In this document: piece after piece, positions 19,344-26,329 of the stretch
How positions within the stretch are numbered: the first letter of the stretch is position 1
Layout: the number at the start of each line of letters is the position of its first letter
From: Draconibacterium sediminis
GTDB lineage: Bacteria > Bacteroidota > Bacteroidia > Bacteroidales > Prolixibacteraceae
DNA length: 64,000 nt
Direction of reading: 5' to 3'
NCBI RefSeq assembly: GCF_000949475.1
Contig: NZ_JRHC01000001.1
Coordinates: 2,108,001 to 2,172,000 of the forward strand
Translations under genes and position numbers: made by a program
Notes under the pieces: model-generated
What the model saw: the letters and a program-made list of their open reading frames with translations, nothing else
What the model was told of the DNA's origin: nothing
Databases searched by the model: none

Positions 19344-19775
19344 GGATTGCCCGGGGAACAGGAAAATCGGCGGATGGAAAACATTCGATAGCCAATTTTA
19401 CCGGAAAATTCATCAACGGATGGACTACGAATGCCAATTCTTTCAAAAAAAATAGCCGATGGGAGGGTATACATAGCCATAGGAATAATAAAAAATAGCC
19501 ATTTGACGCGTTAGATTGCCAAAGGACGAGGTTAAACAGCCATTTGTCGCGTTAAATTGCCAAAGGACAGGTTTAAACAGCCATTTGTCGCATTAAATTG
19601 GCAAAGGACGGGATTAAGCTGCCATTTTGCTCATTATATTGCCAAAGGAAGGGGTAAAACTGCCGTTTGGCAGGTTAAATTGCCATTTGGCGCATTAAAG
19701 TGCTGGGGGGAGTAGTAAAATCAGCAGGTGTAAACTTCACGGAGTTGAAAAAGAGTATGAAATCTCTGCCCGAAC
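19344..19775. other. Non-coding stretch holding a degenerate tandem repeat
   Basis: A 430-base gap between the SpmA/B-like gene and a convergent Dabb gene. It is occupied mainly by the repeat array listed separately. The part before the array also has looser copies of the same TAGCCA-type motif. No open frame with coding character was found. Confidence 0.6.
19497..19700. repeat. Degenerate 41-bp tandem repeat (five units)
   Basis: Four consecutive 41-base units (19497-19537, 19538-19578, 19579-19619, 19620-19660) and a fifth diverged 40-base unit. Each unit splits into two related halves of 20-21 bases: (A/T)GCCATTTG-CGC-TTAAAT and TGCCAAAGGAC-GGTTAAAC. The register is kept exactly while the bases drift. 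There are no spacers, so this is not a CRISPR. Confidence 0.85.
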
Positions 19776-20195
19776 TTATAAAGCCTGATCCATCGAATCA
19801 TAAACCACAACCTTACTCCACAAATGCTGGTTCTCCTCTACAAATTTCAGGTGAATAGGATCAACCTGGTACGAATCCTGATCGGCCTGATTATCAAACA
19901 TAGCCATATACGACACCGAATAGGAATGGTCTACCACATCGCGGTCTTCGGTTGATGCCGGAAAACCAATGTGACTCAGTTTTATGGTTTTTACTTTGGT
20001 GAGTTGGTTCAAGGCCTCTACCAGTTGTTTTTTGTGCTGCTCGTTTGCAGGTTCTTTTAACCAAAAAAATACATGATGTATCAGTGCATCCTTAAGTTTT
20101 ACCTCGCCGGCAGTGGCACTTTTGGTAATAGGAAGCAAGGCCGAAAGGGTAACTCCCGCAATGGCTTTCTTTAAAAACGATCTTCTTTTTTGCAT
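19776..20195 (-). CDS. Dabb (stress-responsive A/B barrel) domain protein with exported N-terminus
   Basis: A 139-residue protein. The N-terminus MQKRRSFLKKAIAGVTLSAL resembles a Tat-type or Sec signal (RRSFLKK). A single Dabb domain covers about 36-135: LIHHVFFWLK at its start, VDHSYSVSYMAMFDNQADQDSYQ in the centre (split here by context), and HLKFVEENQHLWSKVVVYD at the end. Dabb proteins are small dimeric ferredoxin-like folds, some with cyclase activity; no function can be assigned. It is one base from the DinB-like gene and probably in an operon with kdsA and that gene. Confidence 0.8.
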   Translation of the reverse strand: MQKRRSFLKKAIAGVTLSALLPITKSATAGEVKLKDALIHHVFFWLKEPANEQHKKQLVEALNQLTKVKTIKLSHIGFPASTEDRDVVDHSYSVSYMAMFDNQADQDSYQVDPIHLKFVEENQHLWSKVVVYDSMDQAL

Positions 20196-20196
20196 C

Positions 20197-20673
20197 TTAT
20201 TGTTGGTTTAATAGTTCTTCAATTTCTGCAATATGGAGTTTAAAATGTCGTGGAAAATCTTCCACCATATCTTTTAGCGAGACGAACTGGTTTGTGTCTG
20301 CAATCCATTGCTGATCAAGTTTTTTCGTATTTATATTTCGGATAAGATGAATAAAATGCAGGTGCGCATATTTCCAGTGGTTTACCAGCACATTCCAATT
20401 TTCTTCCTGGTAATTCTGAATGGAAATCCACCTGTCGTTGTTGCCATAGGTGGCATAATTCGGAAATTCAACCGGCGATTTTCTGTATTGCAGATGAACA
20501 ACTCGGTGTGTATTATTCGAGGCCGAATCAACCATGTGGCCAACGATTTGCCGGATCGAACGATCCTGGCTATTTCTTCGGCCGGCAATGGTTCGAGCCG
20601 GCAATTTTTCGAACTTATTTGCCCAGTTCGCTACCAGCTCGTTTAATTCCTCTGCAATTGTTTCAAATGCCAT
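20197..20673 (-). CDS. DinB-like superfamily protein
   Basis: A 158-residue four-helix-bundle protein of the DinB/YfiT-like type. Candidate metal-ligand histidines are His46 in IVGHMVDSASNN and the pair in FPRHFKLHIAEIEELL near the C-terminus, the usual spacing for this fold. DinB-like proteins include thiol S-transferases and many members of unknown function. The start codon is immediately next to the kdsA stop codon, so translation is probably coupled with the upstream kdsA. Confidence 0.8.
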   Translation of the reverse strand: MAFETIAEELNELVANWANKFEKLPARTIAGRRNSQDRSIRQIVGHMVDSASNNTHRVVHLQYRKSPVEFPNYATYGNNDRWISIQNYQEENWNVLVNHWKYAHLHFIHLIRNINTKKLDQQWIADTNQFVSLKDMVEDFPRHFKLHIAEIEELLNQQ

Positions 20674-21495
20674 TTATCCCAGTTGATTGACGGTTTGTTT
20701 TAACAGAACCAGTTTGGTTAAAAGTTGCTCCAACAGATCGAGTTGCAACATATTCGCACCATCCGATTTAGCTTCGGCCGGATTTGGATGTGTTTCAATA
20801 AAAATACCATCAGCACCAACGGCGATTCCGGCACGCGCAACAGTTTCTATCAACTCCGGTTTGCCACCGGTTACCCCGCTGGCCTGGTTGGGTTGTTGCA
20901 GCGAATGGGTAATATCCAGAACAACCGGAACATTCATTTCTTTCATTACAGGAATTCCGCGGTAATCCACCACTAAATCCTGGTAGCCAAATGTTGTTCC
21001 CCTTTCGGTAAGTGCGATATTGTTGTTGCCGCTTTCACGAACTTTGTTCACTGCAAATTGCATGGCATCAGCCGAAAGAAACTGTCCTTTTTTGATGTTT
21101 ACCACCTTCCCGGTTTTGGCAGCAGCCACCAAAATGTCGGTTTGGCGACACAAAAATGCGGGTATCTGAAGCACATCAACATATTCGGCAGCCATCGCCG
21201 CTTCGTCGGCAGTATGAATATCGGTAACCACCGGAATATTATAGGTTTCGTTGACTTTTTTTAGAATCTTTAATGCTTTTTCGTCGCCAATTCCTGTAAA
21301 CGAATCGATGCGCGAACGGTTGGCTTTTCGATACGAGCCTTTGAAAATATACGGGATTTTGAGTTTGTCGGTAATGGCAACCACTTTTTCGGCAATTTCC
21401 ATCGCCATGGTTTCGCTTTCAATGGCGCACGGGCCGGCCATCAGAAAAAAGTTGCCCGCGTCGGTCTGTTTTAGATTTTTTATCGTAGGAATCAT
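20674..21495 (-). CDS. kdsA: 3-deoxy-8-phosphooctulonate (KDO-8-P) synthase
   Basis: A 273-residue cytoplasmic enzyme that condenses phosphoenolpyruvate with arabinose 5-phosphate to KDO-8-phosphate, for the lipopolysaccharide core. Family motifs are AGPCAIES near the N-terminus, GSYRKANRSRIDSFTG (about 54-69), VNIKKGQFLS (about 133-142), the TERGTTFGY stretch, and the C-terminal IETHPNPAEAKSDGANML. Full length for KdsA. The substrate-binding KANR motif is intact. It is first of a three-gene unit with the DinB-like and Dabb genes, an association that has no obvious functional meaning. Confidence 0.96.
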   Translation of the reverse strand: MIPTIKNLKQTDAGNFFLMAGPCAIESETMAMEIAEKVVAITDKLKIPYIFKGSYRKANRSRIDSFTGIGDEKALKILKKVNETYNIPVVTDIHTADEAAMAAEYVDVLQIPAFLCRQTDILVAAAKTGKVVNIKKGQFLSADAMQFAVNKVRESGNNNIALTERGTTFGYQDLVVDYRGIPVMKEMNVPVVLDITHSLQQPNQASGVTGGKPELIETVARAGIAVGADGIFIETHPNPAEAKSDGANMLQLDLLEQLLTKLVLLKQTVNQLG

Positions 21496-21545
21496 GTTCT
21501 GAATTTTAGTGGGTAAAGGTAGTAAGAAAATGATTTGCTACGGCA

Positions 21546-22928
21546 CTAATCAGCATCAACATAAGCCTCATATTCCCAGCCACCGCCAAGCGCCAAATAC
21601 AGTTTTACTACCGATTGCAGGTAATTCATATACGAATCCGATGCTTGCAATTGCGCACTAAACAGCGAGTTTTGCAAGTTTATAAATTCGAGGAAAGTCG
21701 TCACACCTTCTTCGTAACGCACCCAGGCCAAATCGAGTGCTTCCTGCGAAAGATCGAGTTTTTGTTTTTTAATCTCGAATTCGTTTTGATACGAATCAAT
21801 GGCAATCACAGCATCCTGCACTTCCTGTAAAGCCAAATAATACGACTGGATGTAGTTATTTACCAGGATATTGTATTCTTCCTGTTGCACGGAAATCGAT
21901 TTATTTATTCGTCCGGCATTGAATATCGGCCCCAGCAAATCAGCGGCCAATTCGGTAAATACCATTGATGGATCTGTAATTTGTGCACCCACATCAAGCG
22001 ATAAGGTAAGATTCGGATAACGCAAAGCCTGGGTAGCGTCGATCATACGCAGTTGTGCTTTTAATTTCTTCTCGTTGATAAGAAGGTCGGGGCGGCGCTG
22101 AAGCAAATAAACAGGTACACCCAATGGCATTTCAGATGTAATAATTTGTTGCTCCAGTGGCAGACCGCGCGGGATAGATTTTGGTGCCGAGCCCAAAACA
22201 ATGCTAATGGCATTTTCCAGCTGGCCGCGGGCACGAAGTAGCGATTCCAACGTTACTTCAGCATCTTTTACCGCAATTTCCGACTGGTTAACATCTACTT
22301 TCGAAACAAATCCTCCCCGGTATCGCGCACCAATAATGTCGTGAAAATCGTTCATGTTCACGATCATATTCTCGGCTACAATGATTTTGTTGTCGATATC
22401 GCGCAATGTAAAATACAAACTTGCAATTTGAGTTACCAGCGTTGCTTTTACCTGGTGATAACCAATTTCGGTGGCGAGATAAGCTTCCAGTGCGGCGTCG
22501 CGCTGGTTGGTAAGCTGGCCCCAAAAATCGAGTGTATACGAAACATTTGCCAGTGCTGCCACGCTGCCTTTAAAAGTGCCCGAGGATAAGGAGTTTGCCG
22601 AAGTAGATGCACTTCCTCCGTAGTTTACCGCCGGAATTAACATGGTTTTAGCAATTTCGTACTGCAACTCCGACTGTTTGATCGAGGTCGCCATATTTTG
22701 CACCTGCAGGTTGTTTTCCAGTCCTTCGCGAATGAGTGAGATAAGCATACTGTCGTTGAAGATTTGCCACCAGTCGACATCTGAAAAACTGCTGCTGTCG
22801 GCCGCCGCATCAGTATACGTTTCCTGAATTTCAATTTCGGGTTGAGTGAATTTCTCGTGAACATTACACGAAAAAATAAACATTCCGAACAAACAGGTGA
22901 TAAGCGAATATGTTATTTTATTTTTCAA
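21546..22928 (-). CDS. Outer-membrane efflux channel (OprM/NodT type lipoprotein)
   Basis: About 460 residues from a TTG start, chosen because it yields a proper lipoprotein signal (KNKITYSLITCLFGMFIFSC) and overlaps the upstream gene by only 11 bases. An ATG 42 bases further upstream would give an odd, non-signal N-terminus and a 53-base overlap. It has two outer-membrane-factor repeats: DVDWWQIFNDSML at the beginning, YLLQRRPDLL and GPIFNAGRI in the middle, and LDLAWVRYEEGVTTFLEFI with a second LF.AQLQ segment late. It is the exit duct for the HlyD/DUF2955 pump encoded upstream. Confidence 0.9.
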   Translation of the reverse strand: MKNKITYSLITCLFGMFIFSCNVHEKFTQPEIEIQETYTDAAADSSSFSDVDWWQIFNDSMLISLIREGLENNLQVQNMATSIKQSELQYEIAKTMLIPAVNYGGSASTSANSLSSGTFKGSVAALANVSYTLDFWGQLTNQRDAALEAYLATEIGYHQVKATLVTQIASLYFTLRDIDNKIIVAENMIVNMNDFHDIIGARYRGGFVSKVDVNQSEIAVKDAEVTLESLLRARGQLENAISIVLGSAPKSIPRGLPLEQQIITSEMPLGVPVYLLQRRPDLLINEKKLKAQLRMIDATQALRYPNLTLSLDVGAQITDPSMVFTELAADLLGPIFNAGRINKSISVQQEEYNILVNNYIQSYYLALQEVQDAVIAIDSYQNEFEIKKQKLDLSQEALDLAWVRYEEGVTTFLEFINLQNSLFSAQLQASDSYMNYLQSVVKLYLALGGGWEYEAYVDAD

Positions 22929-23952
22929 TTGCTGAGATTTTAGGATTATTAAAAGCGGTAACCACAACATATGCTAAGGTGGTGTAAACAATAGCAATAC
23001 CGATCTGTAATAAACGATTCCAGACTTCACTTCCTGCTCCACTGGTTGAGGTGGAAATTATTCCCATAATCACAATAAATGTATTAAAACTTGTTGCGAA
23101 AACGGGGGCTATTTTTTTTGTAGAAAACAGGTTGATCATAAAAAAGAAAGCGACTGACAGAACCAGGAAAATATAGAACAGGTAGGCGGGTACAATAATT
23201 AAGAGTTGATAAGCCAGCACACCAAAGAATCCACCCAGAATGTTGGCTACGATTATTACCAACCCTTTTTTTGATTGGTATACAAAAGGATCAAATCCAA
23301 GGATAATGGTAAAAACAAGTGTAAGCGTTCCAACGGTGGCATTAAAAAGATAGAATAGTACTACCAGAGGGAAAATCACCAGCACACCGTTAAAAGCCAC
23401 TTTGTTCATGTCGAGCGGATTTGGAGGCGCTGCACTTTTCTTTTTCGTGGAATTGGTACTTACCGGTTTATCGGGGAATAACGCAAACGCAATCTTTACG
23501 ATGATGAGTGCAATAATCAAATTCAGTAGTAATACCTGTAGAATTATTCCGCCAATGGCGTTGGCTGTTATACTGTTAAAGGGTATAAGCACGATCAACA
23601 TCAAAAATACCAAACGGATGGGGGCTGGTATTTTTACCAGTTTGAAACTCCAGAAAATGGCCAGGGCCAGTAAAGGCAGAATTACAAGCGGGTAGTCGAT
23701 AAGTCGGTTACCCAGAAATACGCCGATAGACCCTAGAACATAAATTAAAAACGGAACAATAATTTCTTTTTTTAGCCCGAGTGCCTGTTTCCCCGGACCG
23801 ATGAACATCATGGTTAAAATGGCCGTGAGGTGAGGAGCCGGATAACCAACAGTGGTGGCAAAAACCAGTGCAAGCGTAACGGCAAAAACTGCACGTAAAA
23901 CAGGGTATTCGTTTCTTAAATCAGCAAAATATGTTTTGATTTTATCGGACAT
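22918..23952 (-). CDS. DUF2955 inner-membrane efflux protein (FUSC-like)
   Basis: A 344-residue protein with about ten membrane helices in two sets separated by a charged loop near 185-205 (STKKKSAAPPN). The start at MSDKIKTYF is preferred; an upstream in-frame start would add 13 residues overlapping the HlyD gene. The early segment VTLALVFATTVGYPAPHLTAI and the general layout match DUF2955/FUSC-type transporters. These pair with HlyD periplasmic adaptors and outer-membrane channels, as in the aromatic-acid efflux AaeAB system. Substrate unknown. It overlaps both neighbours by 11 bases, indicating tight coupling. Confidence 0.82.
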   Translation of the reverse strand: MSDKIKTYFADLRNEYPVLRAVFAVTLALVFATTVGYPAPHLTAILTMMFIGPGKQALGLKKEIIVPFLIYVLGSIGVFLGNRLIDYPLVILPLLALAIFWSFKLVKIPAPIRLVFLMLIVLIPFNSITANAIGGIILQVLLLNLIIALIIVKIAFALFPDKPVSTNSTKKKSAAPPNPLDMNKVAFNGVLVIFPLVVLFYLFNATVGTLTLVFTIILGFDPFVYQSKKGLVIIVANILGGFFGVLAYQLLIIVPAYLFYIFLVLSVAFFFMINLFSTKKIAPVFATSFNTFIVIMGIISTSTSGAGSEVWNRLLQIGIAIVYTTLAYVVVTAFNNPKISAIEK

Positions 23953-25078
23953 ACGAAAGTTTCGACATGATTCTGATGCGTAAACGGGCAATCATATTCA
24001 GTAGTGGCTTTTTGCCGGTATACACTACAATTTCGGCCTGGCTGCCCTGGCGTAGTTTGCTTATAATTTCTTTGTCTTCCAGCTCAATCATCACCGGAAA
24101 CCGTTGCGGATCTCGCAACCAACCCTGGGCCGATGATACTTTTGGCAAACCGTTCGGATTGGTATTGTCGACGGATACACCGTAAGAAATACTGGTGAGT
24201 TTTCCTTCGAAAACCTTGCCGGGTTCAATGTCAAAAATCAGTTCCACTCTGTCGCCAGGTTCCACTTTCGAGAGGTTATTTTCTTTCAGGTTGGCCTGAA
24301 TCCACATATCGTTGTTCGAAACCAGCGACATAAGTGAATGCCCTGCCGCAGCAAAATAGCCATCTTCAATGTTAAAGCTTTCCACAATTCCATCAGATGG
24401 AGCAATGACCGCTGTGTACCCTAAATTTATTTGTGCATTCTCGAGGTTGTTTAAGGCAGCTTTTATTGTTGGATTGTTTTCGTTAAGCGGTCCCAAAGCT
24501 TCGGTTTGCCGCTCCAGGTCGGCTTGCGATGATTTTACCGATTCAATAGCCTCAAGGTACGAAGCTTCCGATCGGTCTATGTCAGCTTCGGAAAGGGCTC
24601 CTTCGTTTTCTGCCAAAACTCGCTGGGTGCGTTCCCAGTTTTTTGTCGATCGTTCGAGTTTTACTTTTGCACGGCTTAAACGTGCCTGTGCCGATTTTAA
24701 CGTCGATTCACCCGCATCAATCGACTGAATGGCTTTTTCAAGGTTCGATTCGGCAACTTTTACGGCAATTTCGTACGATGTTGGGTCAATGATAAACAAG
24801 GTGTCGCCTGCTTTTACACGCGAGTGCTGGCTTACATTGGTTTGGATAATATAGCCGCTAACCATTGGGGCTACCGGCAATACGAGCCCTTTTACCCGAG
24901 CCTGATCGGTGTGAGGCGTATGGCGATCGGAAAGGACATTGATGATAAAAATAAGTACCGTGATGATAAGGACGATAAGACTTATTTTCTTCACCGGGCT
25001 TTTTTTCGCCGGTGTTTCCTGTTGCTTGTTTTCAACCGGTTCTTGTTCTTTTGGTTCAGTTTTTTCGTTGCTTGCCAT
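23942..25078 (-). CDS. HlyD/EmrA family periplasmic adaptor
   Basis: A 378-residue membrane-fusion protein. The short cytoplasmic N-terminus is rich in Glu, Gln and Lys, with one membrane helix at about 32-48. The first barrel/lipoyl half is ARVKGLVLPVAPMVSGYI, followed by a long helical hairpin (about 100-190, heptad-like Ala/Leu/Glu) and the second lipoyl half (NLGYTAVIAPSDGIVESF). The barrel ends near LRQGSQAEIVVYTGKKP. It bridges the DUF2955 inner-membrane protein and the outer-membrane channel. It overlaps the preceding ion-channel gene by 23 bases. Confidence 0.92.
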   Translation of the reverse strand: MASNEKTEPKEQEPVENKQQETPAKKSPVKKISLIVLIITVLIFIINVLSDRHTPHTDQARVKGLVLPVAPMVSGYIIQTNVSQHSRVKAGDTLFIIDPTSYEIAVKVAESNLEKAIQSIDAGESTLKSAQARLSRAKVKLERSTKNWERTQRVLAENEGALSEADIDRSEASYLEAIESVKSSQADLERQTEALGPLNENNPTIKAALNNLENAQINLGYTAVIAPSDGIVESFNIEDGYFAAAGHSLMSLVSNNDMWIQANLKENNLSKVEPGDRVELIFDIEPGKVFEGKLTSISYGVSVDNTNPNGLPKVSSAQGWLRDPQRFPVMIELEDKEIISKLRQGSQAEIVVYTGKKPLLNMIARLRIRIMSKLSYVR

Positions 25079-25517
25079 TTTGTTCTCGTAAGGTTTTATA
25101 TATAATTTGAATCAACGAATACATCAATGCTGTTGACCATCCAATTAGCATTATCCCGTTTATCGCCTCAATTCCCGACAGAATTTTCCATTCTGAGCTA
25201 ATTGTCATATCGCCATAACCAAGCGTTGTAAAGGTGACAATCGAGTAATAGAAAATGTCGTGAAAACTGGCAAAATCGGGCTGTATGCTTGGGATAAGAT
25301 ACAGACAATAGGCCCAGATCAAAGAGTGGATTGCATGTAAGAATGTTAGAAAAAGGAAGGAATAAACAAGCAGGCGTAATATTCGCATATTATTGAGCTT
25401 TTTCTTCCACTCGCTTATAACACTTACTGTTTTTCGTGTAAGGTAGATATTTGCCCACGCCTGAAGAACAACATTAAAGGCGATTATGGCAAAACCAATT
25501 ATTAGAATTTTAAACAT
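25056..25517 (-). CDS. Two-helix potassium channel-like protein
   Basis: A 153-residue membrane protein. An N-terminal helix at about 2-20 and a second at about 50-75 precede a pore loop with the selectivity filter TTLGYGD (97-103). The last helix (about 115-138) forms the inner pore. This is the Ion_trans_2 pore module with one additional N-terminal helix and no regulatory RCK domain. It is the first gene of the efflux operon and overlaps the HlyD gene, an unusual partner. A link between potassium flux and the pump is inference. The start is the first ATG of the frame. Confidence 0.85.
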   Translation of the reverse strand: MFKILIIGFAIIAFNVVLQAWANIYLTRKTVSVISEWKKKLNNMRILRLLVYSFLFLTFLHAIHSLIWAYCLYLIPSIQPDFASFHDIFYYSIVTFTTLGYGDMTISSEWKILSGIEAINGIMLIGWSTALMYSLIQIIYKTLREQNGKQRKN

Positions 25518-25687
25518 TTTATTTAAGAATTTTAAATAACAGTGTAATCACCAGACAGAAAGGTCGGGAATTAAACTTGTGTTTTGTTAAAATTACATAA
25601 TACTAAAACGTAAATCAAGAGCTGGAATGAATTTATGTGGATTGTTTTGGGAATATGAGGGAGAATGATCGGTTTCTATAAAACACA

Positions 25688-25721
25688 AATGGGAACTATT
25701 CTGTTACAAATAGCTCCCATT
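25688..25721 (-). terminator. Intrinsic terminator of the unassigned minus-strand unit
   Basis: Near-perfect hairpin: AATGGGA-CTATT paired with AATAG-TCCCATT, one mismatch, 8-base loop. On the minus strand it is followed by TGTGTTTTA. It lies about 165 bases from the start of the ion-channel gene. Confidence 0.75.
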
Positions 25722-25934
25722 CACTTTCTAGCAACCGAAGTTACTATTGGTGCCAGGTTACGGTTATTACGACCGGCGTTGGCTTTTTCTTTCGAATCCG
25801 CCTTTGCCTTAACTTTCGGGCTGTGCTTTCTACGGCTCAGCCTTCCGGTTGTTCTTTCGGTAATCGCGCTTACCTTCCTGAACGAAGTGTCTTTCAGTGT
25901 ATTCAGCTAATCCCTAAGGATGTCCCCTTTCCAA

Positions 25935-26105
25935 TCAACGGGTTTGAGTTGCCTCGTTTTCGTTGTGCAGTTTCGCAGTTAAGACCTTGATCTTGTTACT
26001 TCCTGCCTGATGACCCAATCTTGAAAGAACTTCTGGATTTTCTTCCAGATGATTGCCTGAACTTTGATACTCCAGAATATCGCGTTCAAACTTCAGCTTT
26101 TTCAT
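25935..26105 (-). CDS. Small ORF (56 residues) inside the unassigned transcription unit
   Basis: ATG to TGA, beginning MKKLKFERDILEYQSSG and ending NENEATQTR. It is hydrophilic, with balanced charge and no membrane segment. Codon usage is not unlike neighbouring genes, but the ORF is short. It starts about 100 bases into a promoter-bearing transcript. I do not recognise it. It may be a real small protein or a chance frame in a structured RNA; the downstream half of the transcript has no matching long frame. Confidence 0.3.
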   Translation of the reverse strand: MKKLKFERDILEYQSSGNHLEENPEVLSRLGHQAGSNKIKVLTAKLHNENEATQTR

Positions 26106-26208
26106 TGTGCCGCCCCGAAGGGTGGGATGAAATGGTTCCGGTTTCGACTAAGAAACTTTTCCCGTTTCCACAATTTCCAAGCAGCCTTTTATCGCTCACC
26201 TGATAAAT

Positions 26209-26238
26209 CAAATATACAGCGAAAAATGAAAAATGCAA
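26209..26238 (-). promoter_or_regulatory. Promoter of the unassigned minus-strand unit
   Basis: On the minus strand: TTG, a 19-base spacer, TATATTTG. This is a full match to the TAnnTTTG -7 element at standard spacing. Transcription would start near 26203. Confidence 0.65.
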
Positions 26239-26329
26239 GTGATTTTCAGTCGTTTATATCCACCATGAATTAACCGCGGTTATCAACAATTGTTAATAAG
26301 GTCGTTTAGTCTTTTATCGGGCTACATAC

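Larger units (their letters stand above)
25688..26208 (-). ncRNA. Unassigned transcription unit: possible structured RNA or small-protein mRNA
   Basis: A minus-strand unit of about 520 bases with a good promoter at one end and an intrinsic terminator at the other. It contains UUCG-capped hairpins (for example GTAAC-TTCG-GTTGC at about 25731-25744 and CCC-TTCG-GGG at about 26111-26120) and several smaller stems such as GGTAA-N6-TTACC. The 3' half is rich in A and G with frequent GAAAG/GAAC loops. One frame encodes a 56-residue peptide in the 5' half (listed separately). I looked for tmRNA, RNase P, 6S and SRP RNA signatures and did not find them. Class unknown; RNA versus mRNA is undecided. 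Confidence 0.4.

Noticed and set aside
19497-19700. Possible CRISPR array
   Set aside because: Units are contiguous and diverged, with no unique spacers of constant length and no cas genes nearby.
25665-25910. Plus-strand 81-codon frame
   Set aside because: It is antisense to the minus-strand unit with promoter and terminator, begins in the terminator and has no family resemblance.
26021-26203. Plus-strand 60-codon frame, first suspected as a transposase fragment
   Set aside because: No transposase motif or inverted-repeat end could be shown; it overlaps the minus-strand unit and its UUCG hairpin.
25688-26208. tmRNA or RNase P RNA
   Set aside because: No tRNA-like ends, no tag-peptide context and no GAGGAAAGTCC-type core were found.
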